Source: Diospyros lotus (Eukaryota > Streptophyta > Magnoliopsida > Ericales > Ebenaceae). From it: a stretch of DNA of 64,000 nt. The notes beneath the pieces were generated by a model that was not told the origin of the DNA, searched no databases, and saw nothing but the letters and a program-made list of their open reading frames with translations. The position numbers and the translations under genes are program-made. The stretch covers positions 35,341,191-35,405,190 of the forward strand of contig NC_068346.1 in NCBI RefSeq assembly GCF_014633365.1, given 5' to 3'. Positions 37,084 through 47,803 of this stretch are shown in pieces; position 1 is the first letter of the stretch, and every line of letters begins with the position of its first letter.

Positions 37084-38520
37084 CAAGTGATGTGCTAATA
37101 TTTTTTACTTAATTTTATGTTTAATTCTTATATTTTATATGTTTTATATATTAATTTTAGGTAATTTATTATGTTGACAGAATTTGAAGGAAAAGTAAGA
37201 ACAACAAAAATAATAAATTTTCGTTGCTCAAGGGTTTGATTAAAAATAAAAACTGGATTAATTGGAATTTCTAAAAATTCTAAATATATATATATATATA
37301 TGTGTGTGTGAAAACCCTATATGCCTACTTTTCTACGCTTCAAACACTGTATAAATCTGAATTTTCTACAGAAAGTTATGGCCGTTAGAGTGACAAAAGA
37401 TCAAAGATTTAAAAAAATCTGTATTGCCTACAAATTTTTCATTCCATTTTCTCCAAGTTGGATTGATTTGTAGATGAATTAATGAGCCTTTTTAAGTTGT
37501 TTAGAGCTTCTTATCTCTTAAAGAATTAGGATCAAATTGACCAAAGAAGTCCAGCCAAAAAGTCTAATCAAATTAAGTCCATATATATTACAAAAATCTC
37601 TAAATTGTAATTCTTGATATTTTGAAGAATTATTTTATATTTTTCTTTGAGTGTGGGACTTAAAATTTTGAGTGGGCATGGGTATAGTTTGATCCATGTT
37701 TTAAGGAGAAAATTAAGGAAAAAAAAAAGTGATGAGTATAAAAAGAGAAGGAATGTTGAAAAATTAGAGAGTTGTAGGTGAGAAAGCTTAAAGGATATTG
37801 GAGAATTGAATCATTTTTGGTGGAAGATTTCTTGTATTTCTTTAAGAATTGGTGATAATATTTTTGGTAAAAGAAATTCTATACATCAGAAGAATTTTAT
37901 TCTCTTCTTCCATTTTCTTTAAATCCTATATTTATCTTCTTTTATTTTGTTATGAATTTTATCATTTGTAATATGAACTAAACTCTATAACTAGGGCCTT
38001 TTGATGTAACTTAAATATGATAATTTGATTTTCATGGATTGATTTTTTTTTTATTTATGCAAGTGTTTATTATTGTGCTTAATGCTATCAAATACTTCGC
38101 CAATATTTGATTGATATGTTGATATTGATTTAGACTAAAAAGAAAAATCTATAACTTGATCTAGATAATAAACACCACAGGAATATAATTAGAACGGAAG
38201 TAAAAATTTGACTTATGTGATTAATTATCTTTACATAAATAATTAAATTTAGATCATCAACCATTTAAATTAAATTAAATTATTTGGATGAAATTGAAAT
38301 ACCCTAATACTTTTCAAAACTTAAACTTCTTTATATTTATTTTATGTGTTATTATTTTATTTTATTTTATTAAATTAATTAATTTATTATTTAAATAATA
38401 TTTAATTTAATATAATTTTAATAATTATGAATCGATTCTTATGAAAACAATACTTTTACTCACTACTTTGTAACATGTGCAATCCCTGCACTTGCCAAAA
38501 ATCACTATCAAAAATCACTA
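37084..38520. mobile_element. AT-rich block, possible solo LTR of a larger retroelement
   Basis: The block interrupts inverted spacer homology: left flank matches about 15600 and right flank (38536 on) matches about 24400-24480, both inverted. It starts TGATGTGCTAA and holds a TATA-like GTATAAAAAGAG near 37738, as an LTR would. It has no ORF. I could not find a target duplication, so the boundaries and identity are uncertain. Confidence 0.35.
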
Positions 38521-38989
38521 TCAATAAGTAAAGCTCCTCGTCGTCAATTGATTGATGTAACATCTCTATAGATATAGACTCTCAACCCTTCAGTTGGCAA
38601 GTTCATATCACTTTATTGACTGAGTCTTTAAAATGAACTTATTTCATTAGTAATTATTATTTAATATAATAACAATAAATAATAATTGAAAATTAAGACT
38701 AAATAAAAAAAGGGCTGAATTCCCTAATCAATAAAATTAAGAATTAAGTCTGAAAATAAAAAATTAAGTGAGAATTAAGTATTTTGTAATCTTACTATTG
38801 CCAGTAAGAGCAAAAGGCCAGTCACTAAACATCTTGCTTAGAAAATTCAAAGGCCAGGTGCAAAACATGTTATTGAAGGTCCTCTTTCATTGGCTCATTT
38901 CGTACTATTGCTAACTTGTAGGCCAATAATGCCCATCCACTAACTTGTCGGCCAATAATGGCCTTAAAACAGCAAGTTATTTTGAGGTG

Positions 38990-38997
38990 TATAAATA
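38990..38997 (+). promoter_or_regulatory. TATA box of HIPP copy B
   Basis: TATAAATA, 60 bases before the start codon. At the same place copies A and C read ACAAATA preceded by T or G, so B alone keeps a consensus TATA box. Confidence 0.65.
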
Positions 38998-39056
38998 GGA
39001 ATGAAATGAGCCCACAAGTTCAATATCCAGCTTCTCGTCTTCACCAAACTACTGCC

Positions 39057-39595
39057 ATGAAGGTACGTAATACGGTACCTTTTGGTGCACTCATTCAAGT
39101 TTCCTTTATCTCTTGTTCATCTGTTTCCATGCATATTTACATTACTGCAGGTAACAGAGTTGAAGGTCTGCATCTCCTGCGAGAAATGCAAGACTCAGAT
39201 ACTGAAAGCAGTCACAAAACTTGAAGGTATCAGCTAGGTTCATCATCTTCATTCAAATTTGATTATGAACAATACACTTTTGATTATTTTAAGACAAATT
39301 TATAAGCACATGCTGAACAGGTATTGTAGAAATATCTGTGGATGAACAGAAGGGGATACTGAAGGTGGTTGGGGACGTTGATCCAATTCAAGTAGCAAAG
39401 CAAGTGAGGAAGACTGGGAAGACCGCAGTTTTCGGCAGTGTTAGCGAACCAAAGCCAAAGCCGGAGCCTAAGCCTTCAAAGCCTACGGAGCCTAAGCCTC
39501 CTCCAGCAACTCTGCCTCCTTGTTGCAGTGCCTGCTGCCGCCTTGTCGAGGTGCGCTATGAGCCTTATGGTGGCCCCAACTGCTCCATTATGTGA
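39057..39595 (+). CDS. HIPP copy B: HMA-domain protein with CaaX box CSIM (Pi21-like)
   Basis: Intact three-exon gene: exons 39057-39062 (ATG AAG), 39151-39226 and 39321-39595, all GT-AG with matching phases, giving 118 residues. The HMA fold spans about residues 3-62, with the CxxC-type metal site CISCEKC near residues 9-15. A Pro/Lys/Glu linker (PKPKPEPKPSKP) follows, then a Cys-rich segment PPCCSACCRLVEV and the terminal CSIM, a CaaX box of the farnesylation type. HIPPs are thought to bind metals and sit at membranes or the nucleus through the prenyl anchor. In Pi21-like members the Pro-rich form affects disease response, but that role is only an inference here. It has the best promoter of the three intact copies (TATAAATA at 38990). 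Confidence 0.85.
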
Positions 39596-39961
39596 GAGAA
39601 AGGCCATGCAACTGCTAGCAGGATCTGTTGATTCGGCCAAGAGATTCCATGCTAGATCTTCTGCAAACAGTTTATCATCATTCTGTAGAGCTAAATAAGA
39701 TGGAACTTAGCTGCTTGTGAGTTCAGTTGAGATGTCTGCAGGCTTCAAAAGTTGACCTGTGACCTGGGTTTCACTAAATTACAGCATAATATTCACATTT
39801 TGAAAATTACACTGACCTGCCATCCACTAAATGGGCCGTTAAGAAATTCAAATGGGTATATAAAATGTTTAAGAATACAGCATATATAACATAAATCCAA
39901 CAGCAAGGGTAATCCAGTACGGCCTTTGAACAGTAAGGGTAGTCGGCGTAATCTTGAAACG

Positions 39962-40361
39962 TGAAATATGCTGCACATTTCTAGAAAAAACTAGAATAGA
40001 ATTTCTAGCTGAAATTAGAAAAACTTGGACAGCAAGAAAGCAATTGTGGCTATTATTTTGTTGTATATTTCTAGAAAGTTCCAATTCTAAATAAGTGATA
40101 GAATTATCTAGAATTTGTATTAAATAAAGGGAAAGGGAATTATGTATGTATTTTGTATCAAGCAATCAAAGAAAATCAAGTAACTTATTGAAAAGTCAAA
40201 CCTGCATCTTTTTTAATTTGTTTTTTCCTCCCCCAACTTTCATAGTCTTTCAATTTGAGTCCCACTCTTCTACCCCACAAAATTAGTCTTTCCAAAATTC
40301 ACTAACCATTCCTCACCAACTTCTACAAAATTAACTCATTCCATTCAACCAAATACTATCA
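39962..40361 (+). repeat. Probable LTR, right arm of inverted duplication
   Basis: About 400 bases, TGAAATATG...ACTATCA, followed by the primer-site-like AGTATCAAAAC at 40364-40374. Nearly identical in reverse to 11004-11402. Confidence 0.5.
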
Positions 40362-40408
40362 ATAGTATCAAAACTACATTCGATATTTATCAGGCATAAG
40401 CTTACACT

Positions 40409-40607
40409 ATGGTCGACGCATTCTACTCATCCATTCTAATTCCAACTCCAACTTTTAACAGCGATAATTATGATTTTTGGTTTATCAAAATGAAGACGTA
40501 CTTTTGTGCCCAAAATTTGTGGGATGTCGTTAATAATGGATACACTAACCCAAATGATATCTTCACTTTATCTATGACACAAAAGAAGGAACTAAAAGAG
40601 AATCAAC
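40409..40607 (+). mobile_element. Copia gag start fragment
   Basis: Encodes about 65 residues of gag (MVDAFYSSILIPTPTFNS..., then MTQKKELKENQQ). It is cut at about 40607, where HIPP fragment D' begins on the opposite strand. The shared word CAACAAG/ACAAGCTGAC at the joint suggests microhomology. Confidence 0.75.
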
Positions 40608-40951
40608 AAGCTGACAATCTGTGCAATGGCAGTAGGAAAGAAGAGGCTTTGGAGATTTGGGTTTTGGATCTGGTTTCGGTGGACCAACACTGATGATCTC
40701 TGCTGCCTTTCCAGTCTTCATCACTTGCTTTGTCAATTTAACTGCATCAACTTTCCCCACCACTGTATGCGTTTCCTTGTCACCATCCACCGATACTTGT
40801 TCAATACCTGCATTCAATCAAAATCTTAAACTATCTTGTCTTAATAATCATTTCTACAAGTTGTTTCTGAAATAAATCATATAAATAGTATGAGTTGAAG
40901 GTCGAAGCTGATACCTGAAAGTTCTGCCACTGCCTTCAGCACCTGAGTTTT
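40608..40951 (-). pseudogene. HIPP fragment D': part of exon 3 and exon 2
   Basis: Minus-strand exon 3 runs from 40807 (acceptor TGCAG) to about 40608, where the tail and CaaX box are lost to gag DNA. The exon 2 donor is at 40915, and about 35 bases of exon 2 remain up to 40951, where the LTR of copia element 3 begins. It keeps the exon 2/3 part that copy D lacks and lacks the C terminus that D keeps. A pseudogene. Confidence 0.78.
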
Positions 40952-41347
40952 TGTTGAGATTTGTGATATTTTTCTTTAATTAAAGTTGGTTTAATTTTCT
41001 GATTTTCATTTGAGTCTCCACCGTTATATTTTTCATTTCTAACTGAAGTTTGGCATTCAAATTTGGAATGCAAAACATCCCACATTTAAAGTTTTATTTA
41101 TAGCTTTTCAGTTTTTATTTGATGAATGTTATGTATTTAAGTTCTGTATAAATAAGACTTCATTTTTATCTTTTGTAGAAGTGTGAAATTTAACGTGAGT
41201 TTTCAATTTAATAAGAAGAAGTTATCTTTATTCAAGTTCTTGTTTTATTCTTCTCACATTTTCTTTTTATTTTTGTCTCTTTGTTTAACATAACATTGAG
41301 ACTTTACTATTGCTTCTGCAATACCTTCATTTATTATTTTTTCAACA
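40952..41347 (+). repeat. 5' LTR of copia element 3
   Basis: 396 bases, TGTTGAG...TTCAACA, with TATAAATA at 41147-41154. The primer site TGGTATCAAAG follows at 41349-41359. Confidence 0.85.
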
Positions 41348-41614
41348 GTGGTATCAAAGTCTTAGATTTAAAGGGTTGTGATTTTGTTTGAGAGAAAGAG
41401 AATTCCAATTTTATACTTTACAACATGTCTTCTAATTTTGGTGTTTCCACCCCCCCCCCCCTAATTTAATGGTGACAACTATCAATTTTGGGTTGTTAAA
41501 ATGCAATCCTATCTCAAAACACTTGGCCTTTGGGATTTTGTTTTGAATGATGTTGATCATCCAGCATTGGGAGCAAATCCAACCTTGAATCAAATAAGAC
41601 AACACGAGGAGAAG

Positions 41615-43900
41615 CACTACAAGAAAAAAGTATTTTAGTGACGGAATTATTCTGTTGGTAATTAGCGACGGATAGCGACAAAATTTATGTCGTTAATTTT
41701 TTTTTATATATTTTTTAAATTTAGCAACGGAATTAGTGACAGAAACCTCGTCACTAAATTTAGCGACGGAATTGGCGACGAAATTTCCGTCGCTAAAAAA
41801 TAAAAACAATTAAATTTCAAAATTAAAATTTAGCGACGGGCTCAACCCGTTGCTAAAAAATAAAATAAATAAAAAAATTAAATAAAAGAATTAAAATTTA
41901 GCGATGAGATCAACTTGTCACTAAAAAATAAAAAAAATTAAATAAAATAATTCAAATTTAGTGACGAGTTGAGCCATCGCTAAAAAATTAAAAAAATAAA
42001 TAAATAAATTAAAATTTAGTGACGGGTCAACTCATCGCTAAAAATAAAAAAGTTATATAAAAAAATTAAAATTTAGCATGAAAAAATTAAAAAATAAATA
42101 AAAAATTAAAAATAAAAAAATAAAAAAATAAAAAAATTAATTAAAATTTAGTAACAGGATCAACTTGTTGCTAAAAAATTAAAAAAAAATTAATTAATTA
42201 AAATTTAATGACTGGACCTATCCCATCACTAAAAAATAAAAATAAAAAAAATAAAATTTAGCGACGGAGAAAATCTCGTTGCTAAAAAATAAAAATAAAT
42301 AAACAAAAAAATAGAATTTAGCAACGGGGAAAATTCCGTTGCTAAAAAATAAAAAAAATAAAATTTAGCGATAGGATCAACACGTCGCTAAAAAATAAAA
42401 AAAATTAAATAAAATAATTCAAATTTAGTAACGGGCTCAACTCCGTCACTAAAAATTTAAAAAAAAAAAAATTAAAATTTAGTGAGGGGTCAACCCGTAG
42501 CTAAAAAATAAAAAGAATTAAATTTAGCAACGGGCAAAACCTTGTCGCTAAAAAATAAAATAAAAAAATTAATTAATTAAAATTTAGCGACGGGGTCAAC
42601 CCGTCGCTAAAAAATAAAAAAATTAATTAATTAATTAAAATTTAGTGACGGACTCAACTTCGTCGCTAAAAAATAAAAAAATAAAAAATAAATAAAATTT
42701 AGCGATTGGTCAACGCCGTCGCTAAAAATTTAAATTTAGCGACGGGTGCTCCCGTCGCTAAAAAATAAAAAAAATCAAAATATAGCAATGGGTGACCCCG
42801 TCGTTAAAAAAATAAAAAAAATAAAGTAAAAATTAAAAATTTTACATTTAAACATTTCATAATAATTTTTACTACCATTAAAATTACTAAAAACTAAATT
42901 AATAATTTTTAAAAGTATTATAAATTAAAATTAAAGTAACAACATAATTTTTCACTGCTAATATAATAACTAATAAAGTTTTATTTGAATGAATTATGAA
43001 ATAAAATTAAAATTAATATAAATCCTTTTACTAAAATTAATATTATTAAATAAGTTTAAGAAATTTTGGTGTATAAATATAATTCTAAAATATTTGAAAG
43101 CAAATATTATAAATATATTTTATGTATAACAATAAATAAGAAGGCTTGCAGATCAGTTGGCTCGCGCGCGAAACTTGGTCATGAAAGGTTGGGGGTTCGA
43201 ATCAGGTATAAAACTTGAGAATAATAGCTGTGGGAGTAATATCTAGCGCAACCACGTGGTGCACGGAGGGGAAGTTGGGGCCTAGCGTGCGTTGAATTTT
43301 GGGGTTGAATTTAGTGAAAGAATTAGCGACGGGGTCAGACGGGCCCCGTAGCTAAAAAATAAAAAAAATTTAATAAAAAAATTAAATTTAGCGACGGGCT
43401 CACACCCGTCGCTAAAAAATAAAAAAAAAATAAAAAAATTAAAATTTAGTGACGGGGTCAAACCCGTCGCTAAAAAAAAAAAAAATTAAAATTTAGCGAC
43501 GGGCTCACACCCGTTGCTAAAAAATAAAAAAAAATTAAATTTAGCGATGGGATTTAGCCCGTCGCTAAAAAATAAAAAAAATTAAATAAAAAATAAAAAT
43601 TTAGCGACCGGCTCAACCCCGTTGCTAAAAAATAAAAAAAATTTAAATAAAATAATTCAAATTTAGCAACGAGTCAACCCCGTTGCTAAATCCGTCACTA
43701 ATCAGTGACGGGTACAACCCCTGTCGCTGATTTCGTCACTAAAAAATACCCGTCGCTAATCCCATCGCTAAATTTATCAACGCCACTTTTAGCGACGGAA
43801 AAGTACCTGTCACTAAATCCGTCGCTAAAAAATTTAGCGACGGATTTTGATGTTTTAACAATGAAATTTTTTATTGCTAAAACGTCAATTTTTTGTAGTA
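41615..43900. mobile_element. Non-autonomous CACTA element 1 made of hairpin repeats
   Basis: Starts CACTACAAGAAAAAAG and ends TTTTTTGTAGTA (last base changed from G), flanked by the 3-base target duplication AAG (41612-41614 and 43901-43903). The 2286-base interior is mostly about 25 diverged units of 45-65 bases, each reading TTTAGCGACGGG...CCCGTCGCTAAAAAATAAA, so each unit can fold on itself. There is no transposase. A tRNA-like cassette at 43141-43260 separates a block of about 18 units from a block of about 7. Confidence 0.93.
43141..43315 (+). repeat. tRNA-like cassette inside CACTA element 1
   Basis: GCAGATCAGTTGG resembles a pol III A box, and GGTTCGAATC at about 43193-43202 is a good B box. 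The surrounding bases are GC-richer than the repeats. It looks like an acquired tRNA or SINE head; no acceptor-stem pairing or poly(A) tail was recognised. Confidence 0.55.
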
Positions 43901-44198
43901 AAGGCTTTATCTTGTATACATGTTGTTTAATCCTATTTTTGCTAGGATTATTGAGTGTGACACGGCCAAGAAAGATTGGAATAATTTGAAAAAGGAGCTT
44001 GAAGGAAGCACAAGGGTGAAGACTGTTAAATTCCTAACTCTCAAAAGAGAGTTTGAGATGCTGAAGATGAATGATTTAGACTCTGGGAAGGAGTACACTA
44101 GCAAAGTGATGACTATTGTGAACCAAATCAAATTAGCTAGTGAAACTTTTCCAAATCAAAGGGTTGTGGAAAAAATAATGGTAAGTGTCTTTGAAGAT

Positions 44199-45376
44199 CA
44201 CTACAAAAAAATTGGCATTTAGCGATAATTTTTTTTTACATTTTGCGACAATTATAACCGTCACAAGGTGATTTAGCGGTAATTTTGAAAACCATCACAA
44301 ATATAGCCGCCACTAAATAATAGATTTTGTGACGGTTTTTAAAACATTTAGTGACAGTATCAGAATCGTCGCTAAAAAATGCTAAAATCACTCAAATAAT
44401 TGAACTTTAGCAAAATTGTCGTTGTTTCTCTTGCGCGTGCGTGCTCGCTTGGCTGCATATTCGCTCACCACCTGCAATGCTGAAATTTTATTCCAGTTGC
44501 CTTCCCTCTTCCTCAGTTTTGAACTCGGGACCTCCCGTACACGAGTGAGCGCACAAAACCATCCGATCTGCGAAGCCTACTTGTTATATACTCGCGCATA
44601 TTAATTATATGCTAATCCAACCACTATTTTTTAGAATTATATTTTAAATTTTTTAATATAAATTAAAAAATAAATTAATTGATTAAATTAAAAACATATT
44701 TTTTGAAAGAATAATGGAATAAATTAAAAATAAATTAATTGATTCAAAAATAAAAGAAGAGTTCACATATTTTTTAAATTTTCTTTTTATAAATTATCAA
44801 ATTTTATATATTTTTATTGTGAATATTAGTTTATTTTCTAAAATTTTGCGACAGTTTTGAAGAACTGGTGCAAATATTAATTTAATTTAATTTTTTAATT
44901 ATTAAATTATTTTCTAATTTTTTGGCAATTTTACAAAAATCACCACAAAATTTAATTTTTAAATAAATTTAGCGGCGGTTCTTCAAAACTACAGCAAAAT
45001 TTAATTTTTTATTTTTTAATTATTAATTTATTTTCTAAATTTTGAGACTATTTTTTGAAAATCACCACAAAATTTAATTTTTTAATGAATTTTGCGACAT
45101 TTTTTCAAAACCGCTATAAATGTTTATTTAATTTTTTTTAAAATTATTTTCTAAATTTTGTAGTGATTTTTCAAAAATGCCGCAAAATTTAATTTTTATT
45201 TTTTAATTATTTAATTATTTTCTAAATTTAATAGCGATTTTTCGAAAATCGCTGCAAAATTTAATTTTAAAATTTAAAATCTTTAAATTTTGCGACGATT
45301 TTTTAAAACCTGCCGCAAAATACCATATTTTGAGGCAATTTTAGAACCACCACAAAAAAACAATTTTTTTGTAATG
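44199..45376. mobile_element. Non-autonomous CACTA element 2
   Basis: 1178 bases with 16-base terminal repeats CACTACAAAAAAATTG and the reverse complement of CATTACAAAAAAATTG (one difference). The flanking triplets are GAT and GTT, an imperfect target duplication. The interior has diverged units with TTTGCGAC and GTCGCAAAA arms, about 70-90 bases apart. It has no transposase and sits in gag of copia element 3. Confidence 0.85.
44405..44600 (-). repeat. tRNA-like cassette inside CACTA element 2
   Basis: On the minus strand GCAGATCGGATGG (A-box-like) and GGTCCCGAGTTCAAAA (B-box-like) resemble the cassette in CACTA element 1 in order and spacing, though in the opposite orientation relative to the gag gene. 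A chance 62-codon frame covers it. Confidence 0.5.
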
Positions 45377-46832
45377 GTTCTCAGCCATAGAGAAATCTTA
45401 TGACTTGACTACTCTTCCTATAGCTGAGCAAATTACAAGCCCAAGAGCAAAGGGATGCAATCCGTGATGAGGAGCATGTTGAAGGTGTCTTTAATGCCAA
45501 ATTCAAAGGCAAGAAACCTATTGCAAGGGATGATAGATAGGTAACCAGAAATTAGGGGAGTAAGGGAAAAGGAGGAGCATTAAGGAGTGAAAAATTTCCC
45601 CCTTTCCATTTTTGCAAATTAAAAGACCAACCATGCTGAGAAAAATTGTTGATCCAAAAACAAGTTTACCATTGTGATTATTGTGAGAATGATGGTCATA
45701 TTGAAAGGTTTTATCGTGCCAAGCAAAACCAAACATTCCAATATATAGCCCCTGCAATAAGCAAATTGTGTAGATGATCAAAAGCAAAAAACAACTTTCT
45801 TGTTTATAGCTTCTCATGTTGTTGAAATGAATATAAACTCATGGTTTATTGACAACGGCTACACAACCCACACAGTTAAAGATATCAGTCTTTTTAGCCA
45901 GATTGACAAATCTATAAGGACAAAGGTGGTCCTTGGACATGGAGAAACAATACTAGCTGAAGGTAAAGGTAATGTCATCATGCATACTAAGTAAGGTGAA
46001 AAGAAAATCTCTAATGTTTTATTTATTCCGAGATTATCTCAAAACTTGCTTAGTATTGCTTAGTTGATGCATAGCAAATTTTCTGTCTTTTTCAAAGATC
46101 ATGTTTGTACTATTTATTACCCACAAGGAGCAAAGATTGCAGTGGTCAATATGGTTGATAACACATTCTTTTTGAATGGAAACTCTCTCTGCTATCAAGC
46201 TCTAAATGCTAAAGTTGAAGAAAACAAAAAAGTGGCATCAACGCTTTGGCCACTATAATGGCAAAGCTTTGAAAATTTTGTGTTTTTCTAACATAGTTGA
46301 AGATTTCCTTGGTTTTGATTCCTTTGGCCAGATTTGTGAAAGTTGCCAAGAAGGAAAGATGCACAAGCTACCTTTTCCAAAAGGTGGTGGTTTGAGAGCC
46401 AAGGATAAGCTTAAATTGGTACACATTGATGTTTATAGTCCTATACGTACCACTTCTTTTAGCAACAGTAAATATTTCATCCTTTTTATTGATGATTTGA
46501 CAAGGATGACTTGGATTTATTTGTTGAGTGAGAAAGCTCAAGTTTTTGATGTCTTTAAGAAGTTTGTGAATTTGCTCAAAACTCAAAGTGGCTGCAAGCT
46601 CAAAACTTTGGGATCTGATAATGGGACAGAATATACTTCCAAGCAATTTGGCAAGTTTTGTGAAGATTTCAAAATTTAACACCAATTGTCCATTGTCTAC
46701 ACACCATAGCAAAATGGTGTATCTGAAAAGAATAACATAATTGTGATGGAGATGGAAGATGTTTATTCTTTGGGAAGAAATTGCCAAAGAATTTATGGTC
46801 AAAAGCTATTTGTACTATTGTTTACTTCTTAA

Positions 46833-47803
46833 CAATTTGATTGTGGCATGGTTGTTGAGTTCTATTTCATTGCTGATTGCTTCAGCAGTGTTTTGCATGG
46901 AGGATGTACATCTAATTTGGAATACATTACTTCAAAGGTTTTCTCAACATGACGAGTTTAGAATTTATCATCTACAGTATCTCTTATGCACTATTAATCA
47001 AGGTACGAAGTCCATTGACTCTTATTTTACTGAACTCAATGGAGTATGGGAAGAATTGCGTACCTTTGCCACATTGTGCATGTGGTTCATGTAACAAAGC
47101 ATGTTTTCAGAAGTTTGTTGATGCTTAACTCAAAGATTGTGTTTAGGTTTCTTAATGGACTAAATGAGTCATATCAGGCTCTACATACTCAAATAATTCT
47201 TATGAAGCCTTTTCCTACACTAGATTGGGTCTATTATATGGTGCTTAGAGAAGAAACATAAAGAAGTCTCTATATTCAAACACAAAATTTGATTGAAATG
47301 GCTATAATAGCTATTAAGAGATGGGATAAGTTTGAGGTTGTATGCTCATATTGTGGTAAACCTAGGCGTACGAGAGATAAATGCTACAAATTGAATGGTT
47401 TTTCACCTGCCTTTAAGTTTACAAAATCAAAGACTTCTGGTGCTAATTCAAATCACAGATCAATTAATCAAGTATTCAGTGAATAGTCGAAGTTGAATGC
47501 TAATCAAGAACCTGTGGATCAATCTGTATAATAAAGTTTCTCTAAAGAACAAGTTCAAAAACTTATATCATTGCTCAATGATCATTCCTTGCTTGATTCA
47601 CAGCCTAAATCAACCAATTCCTCTACAATAAATTCCACCACATTTCACAATTTGTTACAAACAAAGTTTGTTACCTCCCCATGGATCATTGATATTGGAG
47701 CAACATATCACACTATTTGTTCTTTAACTCTTTTTGATTCATATGTTCCACTTCAAAATGCCTTTGCTCATTTGCCTAATGGTATGAAAGTTTAAGTTAC
47801 ACA
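46833..47803 (+). pseudogene. Copia element 4 gag and protease remnant
   Basis: The gag block at about 46840-47090 encodes IWNTLLQRFSQHDEF and SYFTELNGVWEELRTF. The zinc knuckle near 47345 reads CSYCGKPRRTRDKCYKL, with Arg where the CCHC histidine belongs. The protease near 47680 reads WIIDIGATYH, with Ile in place of the Ser of DSG. Frameshifts and stops occur throughout. Confidence 0.82.

Larger units (their letters stand above)
38690..40570. repeat. Right arm of the inverted segmental duplication
   Basis: Reverse complement of about 10850-12770: upstream region and gene of HIPP B, spacer, LTR and the first part of gag. The upstream region of B lacks about 90 bases present upstream of A. 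Confidence 0.85.
41425..46679 (+). pseudogene. Copia element 3 gag-protease-integrase remnant
   Basis: Gag starts at 41425 (MSSNFGVST, then a poly-C run at 41450-41461). After the first CACTA insertion it resumes at 43901 (AARIIECDTAKKDW region), and after the second at 45377 (DLTTLPIAEQ). Protease near 45840 reads WFIDNGYTTH, with Asn in place of Ser in the DSG motif. The pre-integrase and integrase segments follow (WHQRFGHYNGKAL near 46230, CESCQEGKMHKLPF near 46340, FIDDLTRMTW near 46485, GSDNGTEY near 46615). Frames change between segments and several stops occur. Confidence 0.85.
40952..46832 (+). mobile_element. Copia element 3, plus strand, truncated and interrupted
   Basis: 5' LTR, primer site, gag, protease and integrase remain; RT, RNase H and the 3' LTR are missing. 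It inserted into HIPP fragment D'. Two CACTA elements (41615-43900 and 44199-45376) lie in gag. At about 46832 the integrase reading passes straight into gag of copia element 4, an illegitimate joint. Confidence 0.85.

Noticed and set aside
43141..43260. Possible functional tRNA gene
   Set aside because: A and B boxes are present but I could not find an acceptor stem or anticodon arm that fits a cloverleaf.
41615..43900. Array of regularly spaced repeats resembling a CRISPR
   Set aside because: The units are diverged palindromic CACTA repeats with terminal CACTAC/GTAGT(G) and a 3-base target duplication, in a plant genome.
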